Counted from the first letter of the stretch, positions 46,545-57,338 are shown. The stretch is DNA of 64,000 nt from Aquimarina aggregata (GCF_001632745.1 NZ_LQRT01000001.1:248001-312000); one strand, 5' to 3'. The notes: a model not told the origin generated them from the sequence alone. Numbers and translations are program-made.

Positions 46545-47474
46545 TTGAACACTAAAGAACTCACATATTTATTAAAAAACCCTGCTCAACTTAGCAAAGA
46601 ACAGGCTTATTCTCTTGAAAAAATCTCTCGTGAGTTTCCCTATTTTCAATCTATAAAACCGCTGTTACTAAAAACATTAAAAGACAACGAAAGTTTTAGA
46701 TACAATCAAGAACTAAAGACTACAGCAGCATATACAATAGACAGAACAGTTCTATTTGACTTTATAACCTCTGATCTTTTCAAAAAAAATAACGATCAAA
46801 ATGTTACCCCAAAGAAAACCAAATCAGACATAGATGTTGTAGATCCAACAGAAGTCAAGGTATTACAAAGAATGGCTATGGATGATGCCGTTAGAATGAA
46901 AATAAAAGAAGCTGAAGATGTTTTAGACCCTGCTTTATTTGCTGCCAGAAATGAAGAAAGTCTTTTAAACCAAATTTCTAAAACAGAAGAAATAGCATCA
47001 GAAGCAAATGAAGAAAAAAAGAGCAAACAAGAAAGCAAAACCACCGAGCAAATATTAGGGATAAACAAACCTCTTGATTTTGACAAAAAAGAGACACATT
47101 CTTTTGCCGAATGGCTAAAGCTAAGCTCTTTAAATCCTATAGCCCCTGAACCTAAAAATTCTGAAACAGAAAAAAAAGAAGACAAGAAACTGTTAGATCA
47201 AAAAGATAAATTTGATTTAATCGATGAGTTTATTGCTAGCAACCCTAAGATCAAACCTGCAATAAAAAATGCACCTACACGCAATTTAGCTAAGCAAAAC
47301 GTCGTTCCTACAGATGAATTAATGACCGAAACTTTGGCTAGGGTTTATCTTGCTCAAAAAAATTACAAAAAAGCAATTCAAGCTTATAATATATTAATTT
47401 TGAAAAATCCCGAAAAAAGTGGTTTCTTTGCAGACCAAATTCGCGCAATAAAAAAATTACAAGAAAATAAATAA
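46545..47474 (+). CDS. conserved flavobacterial protein with C-terminal TPR-like unit
   Basis: 309 residues. A TTG start at 46545 is used, because no ATG precedes in frame and NTKELTYLLKNPAQL is a good N-terminus. The middle is a charged, low-complexity Lys/Glu/Ser linker (about 80-235). The last 50 residues form a single TPR-like hairpin (LARVYLAQKNYKKAIQAYNI). The function is unknown. It lies between lptE and secG, an arrangement common in flavobacteria. Confidence 0.75.
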   Translation: MNTKELTYLLKNPAQLSKEQAYSLEKISREFPYFQSIKPLLLKTLKDNESFRYNQELKTTAAYTIDRTVLFDFITSDLFKKNNDQNVTPKKTKSDIDVVDPTEVKVLQRMAMDDAVRMKIKEAEDVLDPALFAARNEESLLNQISKTEEIASEANEEKKSKQESKTTEQILGINKPLDFDKKETHSFAEWLKLSSLNPIAPEPKNSETEKKEDKKLLDQKDKFDLIDEFIASNPKIKPAIKNAPTRNLAKQNVVPTDELMTETLARVYLAQKNYKKAIQAYNILILKNPEKSGFFADQIRAIKKLQENK

Positions 47475-47483
47475 CAATATATA

Positions 47484-47819
47484 ATGACAACGTTTTCAAT
47501 CTTTTTAATATTAATCGTTATCGTATCTTTTCTACTAATAGTAGTAATCATGGTACAGAACCCTAAAGGTGGAGGTTTATCTTCTTCTTTTGGAGGAGGA
47601 GGAACACAACAACTAGGAGGTGTTAAAAAAACAACAGACTTTTTAGATAAAAGTACCTGGACTTTAGCCACACTTTTACTAGTGCTTATCTTATTATCTA
47701 ATATAGATTTGATGGGTGGAAATAGTATCCAAGAATCAAAGGTAAATACTGACAATGTTCAAATAGAAACTCCTGTTACTCCGGATGCTCCTGCTGCGGA
47801 TGATGACAGTAACGAATAG
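47484..47819 (+). CDS. secG: preprotein translocase subunit SecG
   Basis: 111 residues. Two membrane helices (about 3-22 and 52-72) flank a conserved loop MVQNPKGGGLSSSFGGGG, the SecG signature. The tail is acidic (DAPAADDDSNE). SecG assists SecYE in protein export. It begins 9 bases after the TPR-like gene and ends with a terminator. Confidence 0.93.
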   Translation: MTTFSIFLILIVIVSFLLIVVIMVQNPKGGGLSSSFGGGGTQQLGGVKKTTDFLDKSTWTLATLLLVLILLSNIDLMGGNSIQESKVNTDNVQIETPVTPDAPAADDDSNE

Positions 47820-47844
47820 TATTTTTCGAAAAAACAACAATATA

Positions 47845-47877
47845 AATGTCGACTTGTCATACAGTCGACATTTTTTT
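47845..47877 (+). terminator. terminator after secG
   Basis: The stem AATGTCGACT/AGTCGACATT with an 8-base loop is followed by seven T's. Confidence 0.85.
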
Positions 47878-47969
47878 ATTTCAATTTGTCAGTATACTGT
47901 TACTGGCATAATTTCTGAAATAAACGCTTCAAACATTTCATTTAAAATTTAAAAAATAAACTAGTCACA

Positions 47970-48245
47970 ATGGGAGTAAATATTAAACCTCTTTCAGATC
48001 GTGTGGTTGTAGAACCACTTCCTGCTGAAACACAAACGGCTTCTGGATTATTCATTCCTGATTCTGCTCAGGAAAAACAACAAAAAGGTAAAGTAGCAGC
48101 TGTAGGTGCTGGTAAAAAAGACCACGAAATGACCGTTCAGGTTGGTGATACTGTTCTTTATGGTAAATATTCTGGTACAGAATTAAAATTAGATGGAAAA
48201 GACTATTTAATCATGCGCGAGGACGATATTCTTGCAATAGTTTAA
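47970..48245 (+). CDS. groES: co-chaperonin GroES
   Basis: 91 residues. It contains IKPLSDRVVVEPLPAE, the mobile loop TASGLFIPDSAQEK and YGKYSGTELKLDGKDYLIM, all typical of GroES. It caps the GroEL ring. groEL follows after 102 bases. No CIRCE element is visible upstream. Confidence 0.97.
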   Translation: MGVNIKPLSDRVVVEPLPAETQTASGLFIPDSAQEKQQKGKVAAVGAGKKDHEMTVQVGDTVLYGKYSGTELKLDGKDYLIMREDDILAIV

Positions 48246-48344
48246 TCGGTAATCACAAAAATCAAATTACAAATTCCATCTTTTTCTTCGACAACTCAAG
48301 AAATCAAGTTTTGGAATTTAATTTTTTAAAGTTTAAAAAAATAA

Positions 48345-49988
<1,644 letters not shown>

Positions 49989-50036
49989 TCAGCAATGAAT
50001 CGAAATAAGGTTTTAATTCTTATTTACAAATAACAA

Positions 50037-50075
50037 TAAAAACCCATCTTGGTAACTTCAAGATGGGTTTTATTT
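50037..50075 (+). terminator. terminator of groESL
   Basis: A 13-bp stem (AAAACCCATCTTG/CAAGATGGGTTTT, 7-base loop) followed by TATTTTG. Confidence 0.85.
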
Positions 50076-50183
50076 TGTTATGACTTTATGGTTGAAATTT
50101 ATAAATCCCAAGAATCTTTTCTTGCATACCAGTCCACCTCTACACTAACTTTAAAACAAATAATCTTTAATACCTTAGAACTT

Positions 50184-50324
50184 ATGAAGAAAAGCATTTT
50201 AAATTTAGAAGGCGTGAAAATAATTAAAAAAAAAGCGCAACGCCAAGTTAATGGTGGATCAGGTTGCAATTGTGGTAGCCATGAAACATCGCCTGGATCG
50301 TGCCTTTGTCACACGAGTGTATAA
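50184..50324 (+). CDS. orphan RiPP-like precursor peptide (GG leader, four-Cys core)
   Basis: 46 residues from the ATG at 50184; the frame opens 135 bases earlier, but that part overlaps the groESL terminator and lacks character. The leader is KKSILNLEGVKIIKKKAQRQ, then VNGG, the typical GG-type leader of flavobacterial bacteriocin-like precursors. The core has a tight four-cysteine pattern, CNC...CLC (SGCNCGSHE, PGSCLCHTSV). No modification or transport gene is adjacent. A strong terminator directly follows. Confidence 0.78.
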   Translation: MKKSILNLEGVKIIKKKAQRQVNGGSGCNCGSHETSPGSCLCHTSV

Positions 50325-50332
50325 TAGTAAAG

Positions 50333-50381
50333 TATTGTGTATGTGATGTAAAAAACATTACATACACAATGTTTCTTTTTT
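50333..50381 (+). terminator. terminator of the second RiPP-like peptide gene
   Basis: A long stem (ATTGTGTATGTgATGT/ACATtACATACACAAT, one mismatch) followed by a T-run. Confidence 0.85.
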
Positions 50382-50384
50382 AAA

Positions 50385-51104
50385 ACTACTTTTACGAATA
50401 TTTCTTTACAATTTCCTGAACTAAAGCGGCAGTTTTCTTATGTTTTTTCTTGACCAACAATCGTTTTGGCGGTGCAATTCTTACTTCACAATCCATTATC
50501 CAACATAATCCATATCTAACTCTCTATAATTTTATTTGAATTTTTAAAAGACAAGGCAACACTTTTCCACCAATTTAAGGTACTACTGCATCAATAAAAT
50601 TCATAAATTAAATAACACTAAATCCAAGTTTCTGGTTTCTTTTAAAAGATCAAAAACTCTATACTAAACATCCTCATCAAGGTCGAATAAATAACTCATA
50701 ACAATTACACCCTTCCTCTGTTTGCCACTAATACCTTTCAAAAACTTGATTACAACGTATTTACCTACAACTTAAACTAGGATAAAAAATCTTGTTCAAC
50801 CTCCTAAAAAGCAATACCCCTTAAAAGATTAGTTGTAATTCCTCTGGATTTTATTCTACGCAAAGTTCTTTTTAAGTTTTAATAAACAATGCATTCCTCT
50901 AACTTTATTTTAGAGCGATAAATTATTAGAATAAGAACCATGAAAAAATTCAAATACTCATACAATTCAATGTGAAATATTTCAGAAAAAAGTTAACCTT
51001 ATAAAAAAAAAACGATTTTTCTCGAAATTTAGGATAGGGTAAATCTAAAATGAAGTGTTCTACAATTAACAATCAATTTAATATATCACATAAATTCAAA
51101 ATGT
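50385..51104. other. non-coding stretch before the M43 gene
   Basis: Apart from the duplicated gene fragment at 50392-50504, I see no gene in any frame over this 720-base stretch. Confidence 0.5.
50392..50504 (-). pseudogene. duplicated 3' end of the ScfR-type regulator gene
   Basis: About 113 bases match 52366-52480 with roughly six mismatches and the same orientation. Translated on the minus strand they give MDCEVRIAPPKRLLVKKKHK and the tail KTAALVQEIVKKYS with an intact stop. Upstream of this the similarity ends abruptly, so it is a gene-end fragment and not a full copy. Confidence 0.9.
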
Positions 51105-52121
51105 ATGAAAAACGATTTTTTAAAAGGAATTCTGTTAATTGCTATCTCACTATCATTAACATATTGCTCCAAAGATAGTTCAACAGAGGCAATACCTGAA
51201 ACACAAAACACACAACAAAATCCTAAAGTCTACCGAAACTGTGGCACCTCAGAACACATGGCAAAGGCTATTGCCAAAAATCCCAAATACAAAAACACAA
51301 AAAATGCTATTGAAAAGCAAGTTAAACAGTATGAAACAGACCTAGAAAATGGCGCAAAACAAAGAAACATTACATTCACTATCCCAGTAGTTGTTCATGT
51401 AATTTACAAAGACAAGAAAGACAATATTAGTAAAGAACAAATACAATCGCAGATTGACGTACTTAATCAAGATTTTAGTAAAAAAAATACTGATGCTGGT
51501 CAAGTGCCTAAGTCTTTTTCTTCTTTGGTTGCTGATGCTGGAATACAATTTAAATTAGATAAAGTTAACCGAGTATCAACCAAAGTGGATAGATGGAATG
51601 GAGATGATATGAAATCATCTAAAAAAGGTGGAGCAGATGCTATTGACCCTAAAACTAAATTAAATATTTGGGTATGTAAAATAGCTCTCGATCGTGGTCA
51701 AGAAATTTTAGGTTTTGCATATTTTCCGGGTACTGTAAACTCAAAAATTGACGGTGCTGTAATCCAACCACAATTTTTTGGAACTACAGGTACGGTAAGC
51801 GCACCGTTTAACAAAGGAAGGACAGGAACTCATGAGATCGGGCACTGGCTAAATCTAGAACATATGTGGGGTCCTGACGCAACGAATAATCAAAAGCAAT
51901 GCGATCTTGACGACGCTGTTGCTGACACACCCAATACTGGTGGACCCAATTTTGGATGTCCAACATTCCCCACAAAAAGTTGCAAAACCACAGACATGAC
52001 TATGAATTATATGGATTATGTGGATGATAAATGCATGTACATGTTTTCAAAAGGCCAGAGTAGCAGAATGCGATCTACACTTGTCAAAGGTGGAGCAAGA
52101 GTAAGTTATGTCTCTAAATAA
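51105..52121 (+). CDS. M43 (pappalysin-like) zinc metalloprotease lipoprotein
   Basis: 338 residues. A lipoprotein signal (LLIAISLSLTYC, lipobox Cys) is followed by a pro-like region (about 20-90) and a catalytic domain. The zinc motif is HEIGHWLNLEH (H243, E244, H247, H253), with a Met-turn region MTMNYMDYVDDKCMYMF. Cysteines in the C-terminal part (QCDLDDA, NFGCPTFPTKSC) probably form the pappalysin-fold disulfides. There is no type IX C-terminal sorting domain; the lipobox suggests surface anchoring. Its sides are bounded by the two copies of the regulator gene end, so the segment may have been inserted or rearranged. Confidence 0.9.
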   Translation: MKNDFLKGILLIAISLSLTYCSKDSSTEAIPETQNTQQNPKVYRNCGTSEHMAKAIAKNPKYKNTKNAIEKQVKQYETDLENGAKQRNITFTIPVVVHVIYKDKKDNISKEQIQSQIDVLNQDFSKKNTDAGQVPKSFSSLVADAGIQFKLDKVNRVSTKVDRWNGDDMKSSKKGGADAIDPKTKLNIWVCKIALDRGQEILGFAYFPGTVNSKIDGAVIQPQFFGTTGTVSAPFNKGRTGTHEIGHWLNLEHMWGPDATNNQKQCDLDDAVADTPNTGGPNFGCPTFPTKSCKTTDMTMNYMDYVDDKCMYMFSKGQSSRMRSTLVKGGARVSYVSK

Positions 52122-52365
52122 AAACCTTTATACCATTACATAAGTAAATAGTATTTAAAAAAAGAGGGCGCCTGAAGAGTATTAACCTTCTCAGTCCATC
52201 ACATTGCGCTAAGTCAAAATGCATTAATTCCCGATTAGTATATACTGCGGCTTTGAAACACACTCAGGGCGATAAAAACGATAGAGAAATAAACTTTTCA
52301 GCCTTCCTCTTTTAAGCAAAATGATCCCGCCTTTCTATTATGAACAGTTTTTTTGAAAATATAGT

Positions 52366-53847
52366 CTAAGAATATTTCTTTACAATTTCCTGAACTAAAG
52401 CTGCGGTTTTCTTATGTTTTTTCTTGGCCAACAATCGTTTTGGCGGTGCAACTCTTACTTCACAATCCATTATAGAACATGACTCACAAGTAACACCCAC
52501 CTGTTCTTTTGGTATTTTAGCGTCTTTTACAAAACCTATTTTTTTCTCTAATGCAGATGAGATTAAAAACCCTATCCCAATACTTCTATAATAATCTTTT
52601 CTAAAAGGATCTTTTGTTGCCGATGTAAACACCAAGTATTGTTGGTCAGTATCTGTATAATCAGAAATCTGAATATCAAAAGCATATTCTAAATCATTAT
52701 TAGCAGTCCTTTGTAATGTCTTAATAGCCATCCAACGTCTACAATAATGCTCATTTACCTCATTTGCATGAGGTTGCTGTTGATGCGTAATATGCAGTTC
52801 TTTAACTAAATTAAACTTTTCTACTCCTAACTTATGCGTAAACCTAAGAAAGAATACATTTTGCATTCCGAAATCTTTAGGAAGAATATTCGTAAGTCGT
52901 TGATAAAAAGATTCAGGAGAAGCATTATATAATTTCATAACCTTATGAAATGCTTTCTCTGAAAATTTATTTAACACAAAAAGCTCCTTAAGATGTTTCT
53001 TAAGATGATTTCTAGGAATAATGAGCGCTCCCGCAAAGTACGAGGCATAGAAATTATGCAACACCTCTTCAAAATTATCATAGCGTATCCATGAAAACGT
53101 ATAAGGCCTCTCTTTAATTTCTAAATACTGATATCCCAATTCTTTGGCATAAATAAACGTCTTTTGAGCTTCATCTACTCTATTAGACAATAAAAGTGTT
53201 TTAGTAGAAGGCACAAATACAGATCGTAAATTATCCAATTCATCTTCTTCAGGGATACCTTCATTATTAATGGTATACCCATACTCTTCTTTTAAAATTT
53301 CCTCTAATTCAACAGAAGTTATTTTTCCATCAAGATTTAGTTGATACGAATTGGCAAATTTTATTGCCTTATCCTCAAAGTCCTTAAAAAAGTTATTATG
53401 AGCCTCTTGATAAGAGCGCAGAGAAGCCAAATAAAAGCCTTCTCTACTCATATTGTAGTGCTGAGCAATCTCAATAACCGTACTAATAAATGCATTCACC
53501 TTAGAAGGAGCATTTGCTATTATATCAATAAGATCACTTTGTTGTATCCCGAATAACTCTAAGGGAATCTCATCTAATATTCCTGATTGCAAAATTTCAC
53601 CTATCGGTGCTAAGTTTTTATCCAATTTAAGTGAAACCAAACTATCATATGGAACATCTAGTGTCTCAGCAAGTTTGATAATTTTATCTGTTTTTGGGTA
53701 TTTTTTTCCCTTTTCAATTTCATTTAAGTACGACTTTGATAAGCCACACAACTTTGATAAGCCAAATAGGGATAAATCCTTTTCGGTTCGTATCTGCTTG
53801 ATTTTCAGACCAAAAATCAATCTAATATATTCTTCTGCTATTGCCAT
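52366..53847 (-). CDS. ScfR/RamB-type XRE regulator with inactive M78-like domain
   Basis: 493 residues. The N-terminal XRE helix-turn-helix (LSLFGLSKLCGLSKSYLNE) is followed by a long region resembling the IrrE/ImmA (M78) domain, but the HExxH position reads AKELGYQYL, so both zinc histidines are gone and the domain is presumably a ligand sensor. The C-terminus (VTCESCSIMDCEVRVAPPK) carries three cysteines typical of the ScfR (short-chain fatty acyl regulator) family. It is divergent from malate synthase, as in RamB-type control of the glyoxylate shunt. A palindrome between the two genes is a candidate site. Confidence 0.85.
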   Translation of the reverse strand: MAIAEEYIRLIFGLKIKQIRTEKDLSLFGLSKLCGLSKSYLNEIEKGKKYPKTDKIIKLAETLDVPYDSLVSLKLDKNLAPIGEILQSGILDEIPLELFGIQQSDLIDIIANAPSKVNAFISTVIEIAQHYNMSREGFYLASLRSYQEAHNNFFKDFEDKAIKFANSYQLNLDGKITSVELEEILKEEYGYTINNEGIPEEDELDNLRSVFVPSTKTLLLSNRVDEAQKTFIYAKELGYQYLEIKERPYTFSWIRYDNFEEVLHNFYASYFAGALIIPRNHLKKHLKELFVLNKFSEKAFHKVMKLYNASPESFYQRLTNILPKDFGMQNVFFLRFTHKLGVEKFNLVKELHITHQQQPHANEVNEHYCRRWMAIKTLQRTANNDLEYAFDIQISDYTDTDQQYLVFTSATKDPFRKDYYRSIGIGFLISSALEKKIGFVKDAKIPKEQVGVTCESCSIMDCEVRVAPPKRLLAKKKHKKTAALVQEIVKKYS

Positions 53848-53861
53848 AATATCAAAAATAA

Positions 53862-53917
53862 CACTTTTCGCGTAATTCTGGAAAAAAGAAAAAATTCACT
53901 TTTAGCGAACGTTCGCT
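53862..53917. promoter_or_regulatory. candidate ScfR operator region between regulator and aceB
   Basis: A perfect 14-bp palindrome AGCGAACGTTCGCT lies at 53904-53917, and the half-motif CACTTTTnGCG occurs twice, at 53862 and 53897, 35 bases apart. The palindrome touches the -33 element of the aceB promoter. Confidence 0.55.
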
Positions 53918-53947
53918 TGTTTTATTAAAAACTTTTTTTTAATATTG
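53917..53947 (+). promoter_or_regulatory. promoter of malate synthase
   Basis: TTG (53917-53919), a 20-base spacer and TAATATTG (53940-53947, one mismatch to TAnnTTTG). The aceB ATG is 21 bases downstream. Confidence 0.5.
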
Positions 53948-53967
53948 TTCACTCAAACGATATAGTT

Positions 53968-55566
53968 ATGGAAATACAGACAAACCTTAGTCAGAAAATT
54001 AGCTTCTCGAAAGAAGTTAAAAACTACCATCCTGAAATCTTAACTGATGGTGCACTGACCTTTTTAGAAGCCTTACAAGATCGTTTTAATGAGAGACGAT
54101 TAACGCTATTAAAAAACCGTGAGTGTCAACAACAGTTGTTTGATTTAGGTACGTATCCATCTTTTCCGGAGAACACAAAAGAAATTCGCAATAGCGAATG
54201 GTGTGCTGCTCCAATTCCAGAAGACCTACAAGATCGTAGAGTCGAAATAACAGGTCCTGTAGACCGAAAGATGGTCATTAATGCTTTAAATTCAGGAGCC
54301 AAAACGTTTATGGCCGATTTTGAAGATAGTAATGCCCCGCTTTGGGAAAACTGCCTTCAAGGACAAAGAAACCTTAAGGATGCTGTCAACAAAACTATTT
54401 CCTTTTACAATCCAAAAAGAGACAAAACCTATCAGTTAAAAGAAAAAACCGCAACATTAATCGTACGCCCAAGAGGTTTACACCTTAATGAAAAACATCT
54501 TTTAATCAAACAACAAGAAACAAGCGCCTCTTTATTTGATTTTGCACTTTATCTATTTCACAATAACGAACAATTAAAAGAAAATGGTACTGGCGCATAT
54601 TATTACTTACCTAAACTAGAGCATTTTACAGAAGCCATCTGGTGGAACGATGTCATTGATTTTTCAGAAGAATATCTTGGCATAGAGTCTGGTAGTGTAA
54701 AAGTGACCGTTCTTGTTGAAACCATTACTGCTAGTTTTCAATTAGATGAGATTATCTATGCTCTAAAAGATCATATCGTTGGGTTAAACTGCGGAAGATG
54801 GGATTACATCTTTAGTTATATTAAAAAATTAAGAAATCATAAAGGTTTTGTAGTTCCCGATCGAGCACAAGTAACAATGACCAGCCCTTTTATGGATGCT
54901 TATAGTAAATTAGTTATACAAAGATGCCATAAAAGAAATATCCTGGCTATTGGCGGAATGGCTGCTCAAATCCCAATTAAAAATAATGAAGAAAAGAATA
55001 CTGCAGCTTTTGCTAAAGTTCAAGCTGACAAAGAACGTGAGGTAAAAAACGGACACGATGGTACGTGGGTAGCACATCCTGGGCTTGTAAAATTAGCAAT
55101 GCAGGTTTTTGACAAACACATGCCAACATCTAATCAAATACATGTTAAGCGTAATGATGTTGTAATCACAGAAGATGATCTTCTGGAAATCCCTAAAGGC
55201 ACAATTACAGAAAGAGGAATTCAAGAAAATATTAATGTAGGAATCCATTATATTGCCAATTGGCTTAGCGGAAACGGTGCTGTTGCCCTATACAACTTAA
55301 TGGAAGATGCTGCCACTGCAGAAATTAGCAGAACACAGTTATGGCAATGGCTAAAAAACGAAGTATCCTTAGAAGACGGAAGAACATTTAACAACACGCT
55401 ATTTCACATCTTTTTTGAAGATGAATTAAAAGTTATCCAAACACAAGTAGGAGACACATTATATGAAACAGAGAATTATCAAAATGCAATACAAACATTT
55501 TATAAACTAGTTACCTCTGATGAATTTGAAGAGTTTTTAACTACTAAAACATATCAATATTTATAA
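53968..55566 (+). CDS. aceB: malate synthase A
   Basis: 532 residues, the normal length for the A isoform. Motifs include TFMADFEDSNAPLWENCLQG, LIVRPRGLHLNEKH, VLVETITASFQLDEI, GLNCGRWDYIFSYIKK and ALYNLMEDAATAEISRTQLW. It condenses acetyl-CoA with glyoxylate to malate. In many flavobacteria isocitrate lyase follows directly; here a short gap and a terminator follow, and aceA is not in view. It is divergent from the ScfR-type regulator. Confidence 0.96.
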   Translation: MEIQTNLSQKISFSKEVKNYHPEILTDGALTFLEALQDRFNERRLTLLKNRECQQQLFDLGTYPSFPENTKEIRNSEWCAAPIPEDLQDRRVEITGPVDRKMVINALNSGAKTFMADFEDSNAPLWENCLQGQRNLKDAVNKTISFYNPKRDKTYQLKEKTATLIVRPRGLHLNEKHLLIKQQETSASLFDFALYLFHNNEQLKENGTGAYYYLPKLEHFTEAIWWNDVIDFSEEYLGIESGSVKVTVLVETITASFQLDEIIYALKDHIVGLNCGRWDYIFSYIKKLRNHKGFVVPDRAQVTMTSPFMDAYSKLVIQRCHKRNILAIGGMAAQIPIKNNEEKNTAAFAKVQADKEREVKNGHDGTWVAHPGLVKLAMQVFDKHMPTSNQIHVKRNDVVITEDDLLEIPKGTITERGIQENINVGIHYIANWLSGNGAVALYNLMEDAATAEISRTQLWQWLKNEVSLEDGRTFNNTLFHIFFEDELKVIQTQVGDTLYETENYQNAIQTFYKLVTSDEFEEFLTTKTYQYL

Positions 55567-55658
55567 AAATATCACACAAATCATCTACTAATACTATGGA
55601 GGGTAGTATGGAAATTGAACAATTCTAATTTTTTCCGATTTTACAATTGTGCTCAAAA

Positions 55659-55689
55659 CGGCACCTGCTATATGTAGGTGTCGATTTTT
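55659..55689 (+). terminator. terminator after malate synthase
   Basis: The stem GGCACCTGC/GTAGGTGTC (9 bp with one G-T pair) and a T-run. It lies about 95 bases after the aceB stop, and no gene lies between. Confidence 0.65.
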
Positions 55690-55702
55690 GTTAATCGTAT
55701 TT

Positions 55703-56461
55703 TTAATCGCAATCCCATCTAAAATCCGAGATTTTATAGCCTTGATTGCTTTTAAAATTATAGTGCCACCATTCAGTTTTTATTGTTTTGAAACCGTGTT
55801 TTTCCATAGTAGTTCTTAATAATTTACGATTAGCAAGAACTTCTTTAGAAAGTTTAGTATATGCATGGTGTGCTTTTTTTCCAAAATGATCAAACTTTGT
55901 ACCCATATCTATCGCTCCACCGCCAGATCTAACCAAAGTAATATCAACAGCTGCTCCTTTATTATGAATAGAGCCACCTTTAGGGTTTGCTACATATCCC
56001 GGATTAGGAAATATTTTCCACATTTTTTTCTGCACACTGTGTGGTCGGTAGCAATCAAAAAACTTAATCCTATACCCTTGTTTTTGTAAGTCGTTATTTG
56101 CTGCGATCAATGCCTTAGCCACCTCATCTCTTACCAAACATTTAGCACAATCATACACCTGCTTTTTAAGAAAATTATCCTTAGTAGCGTATTTCATATC
56201 AAATACAAAGTCATCAGATATTTTCGCAATATTCACAAAGTTACTTCGCTCTTGCACACGTCTAACACTTTCTCCCGCAGATAGACCTTCTATAGAGTCT
56301 TTTTTTCTATACAAACTCTGTTCTACTTTTTCTCCTCTCAACCGCAGTGCTTTAGCTTTCTCCAGAAGAGCCATTGTTTGACTTTCCGGAGCTACCTCGG
56401 TAGTAGTACACGACACTAAAATCATTAAGAAAATTAATGCCATTAGTTTTCTAATTACCAT
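55703..56461 (-). CDS. D-alanyl-D-alanine dipeptidase (VanX/DdpX-like) lipoprotein
   Basis: 252 residues. The lipoprotein signal is LIFLMILVSC. The M15D catalytic motifs are complete: FDCYRPHSVQKKMW, SIHNKGAAVDITL (zinc His and Asp) and KTEWWHYNF (catalytic Glu and zinc His). The family cleaves D-Ala-D-Ala. Without vanH/vanA neighbours it more likely serves peptidoglycan recycling than glycopeptide resistance. It is envelope-anchored. Confidence 0.9.
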   Translation of the reverse strand: MVIRKLMALIFLMILVSCTTTEVAPESQTMALLEKAKALRLRGEKVEQSLYRKKDSIEGLSAGESVRRVQERSNFVNIAKISDDFVFDMKYATKDNFLKKQVYDCAKCLVRDEVAKALIAANNDLQKQGYRIKFFDCYRPHSVQKKMWKIFPNPGYVANPKGGSIHNKGAAVDITLVRSGGGAIDMGTKFDHFGKKAHHAYTKLSKEVLANRKLLRTTMEKHGFKTIKTEWWHYNFKSNQGYKISDFRWDCD

Positions 56462-56626
56462 AAACGTTATTGTTTTATCCCAATTACAACAATATCAAGT
56501 CATTTAACACAATTTCTCCCTCAAAAAATTGACAATAGCAGACTTGGTACTTTTAAATATAATCAATATTTCTTATTAATTACCAAACAAATATACTTTA
56601 CTTGATAATAACACTCTACAACCCAT

Positions 56627-57160
56627 TTATTTAAACGTGTTTTTTACATCTCCACAAACAAGCATTGATTTTCCAAAATATGGATTTCGTATCTCTTCAG
56701 AATCAGATAACCAATACCCTCCTGCTCCATCAAAAGCCATCGGACAATATTGTTTATACACCTCTCCTGAATTTATCTTTGTTTTACTAATTCTAAGCTC
56801 AACCTCTGATGAAATGGTCACAAAAAAATCTCTTTGTTTCTTAATATCCTTTGTAAGAGAAATAAGTTTTGCAGTCGCTTTTAATTGTTTATTCTCTTTC
56901 GAATCATCCAGAATATTTTGTAGTTTTTTTGATTCTAATTGCACCTGCTTACTATCAGAATTCACCAAAGCCCCCTTCATAACTAGATATAAACCATAGA
57001 TTTCTTGAACTTTCTTATCAGAGAAATCTACTTTTGACTTCGAATCTGTTGCATTAAGGTCCACTTTACCGTTTACCACAACAGGTTCTTTTTTATCCTT
57101 ATTACAGGACAAAAATAATATTACAATCACAAAAGACAACACTTTAAACAATTTACTCAT
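56627..57160 (-). CDS. DUF3347 lipoprotein
   Basis: 177 residues with lipobox FVIVILFLSC. The DUF3347 helical region (EIYGLYLVMKGALVNSDSKQ, then LESKKLQNILDD) is followed by YKQYCPMAFDGAGGYWLSDS and RNPYFGKSMLVCGDV. The C-terminal CPMA...C pair resembles the metal-binding end of CusB-like or copper-related proteins. A copper or other metal link is inferred from that pattern only; no efflux gene is adjacent. Confidence 0.85.
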   Translation of the reverse strand: MSKLFKVLSFVIVILFLSCNKDKKEPVVVNGKVDLNATDSKSKVDFSDKKVQEIYGLYLVMKGALVNSDSKQVQLESKKLQNILDDSKENKQLKATAKLISLTKDIKKQRDFFVTISSEVELRISKTKINSGEVYKQYCPMAFDGAGGYWLSDSEEIRNPYFGKSMLVCGDVKNTFK

Positions 57161-57338
57161 AAGCTCTAAACTTTTGATATTATGTATTATATCTCAGATA
57201 TTTTATTTAACCTAGTATTTAAAAATGTGTAAATTTACTTTATAAATACATACGAGCTAAACTTATTTTAGGTTTTTACTAGGATTTTTTAACAAAAGAA
57301 TATCATAAAAAACAATCCTTGATTTTAAATATTTTAAA

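Noticed and set aside
47890..47935. Possible sigma-54 or CIRCE-type site before groES
   Set aside because: The GG and GC spacing of a sigma-54 promoter is not met, and the symmetry is too weak for CIRCE.
50049..50183. Longer N-terminus of the second RiPP-like peptide
   Set aside because: It starts inside the groESL terminator and the leader pattern begins at the internal ATG.
52122..52365. Search for a gene or IS remnant between the M43 and ScfR-type genes
   Set aside because: No frame with family character on either strand.
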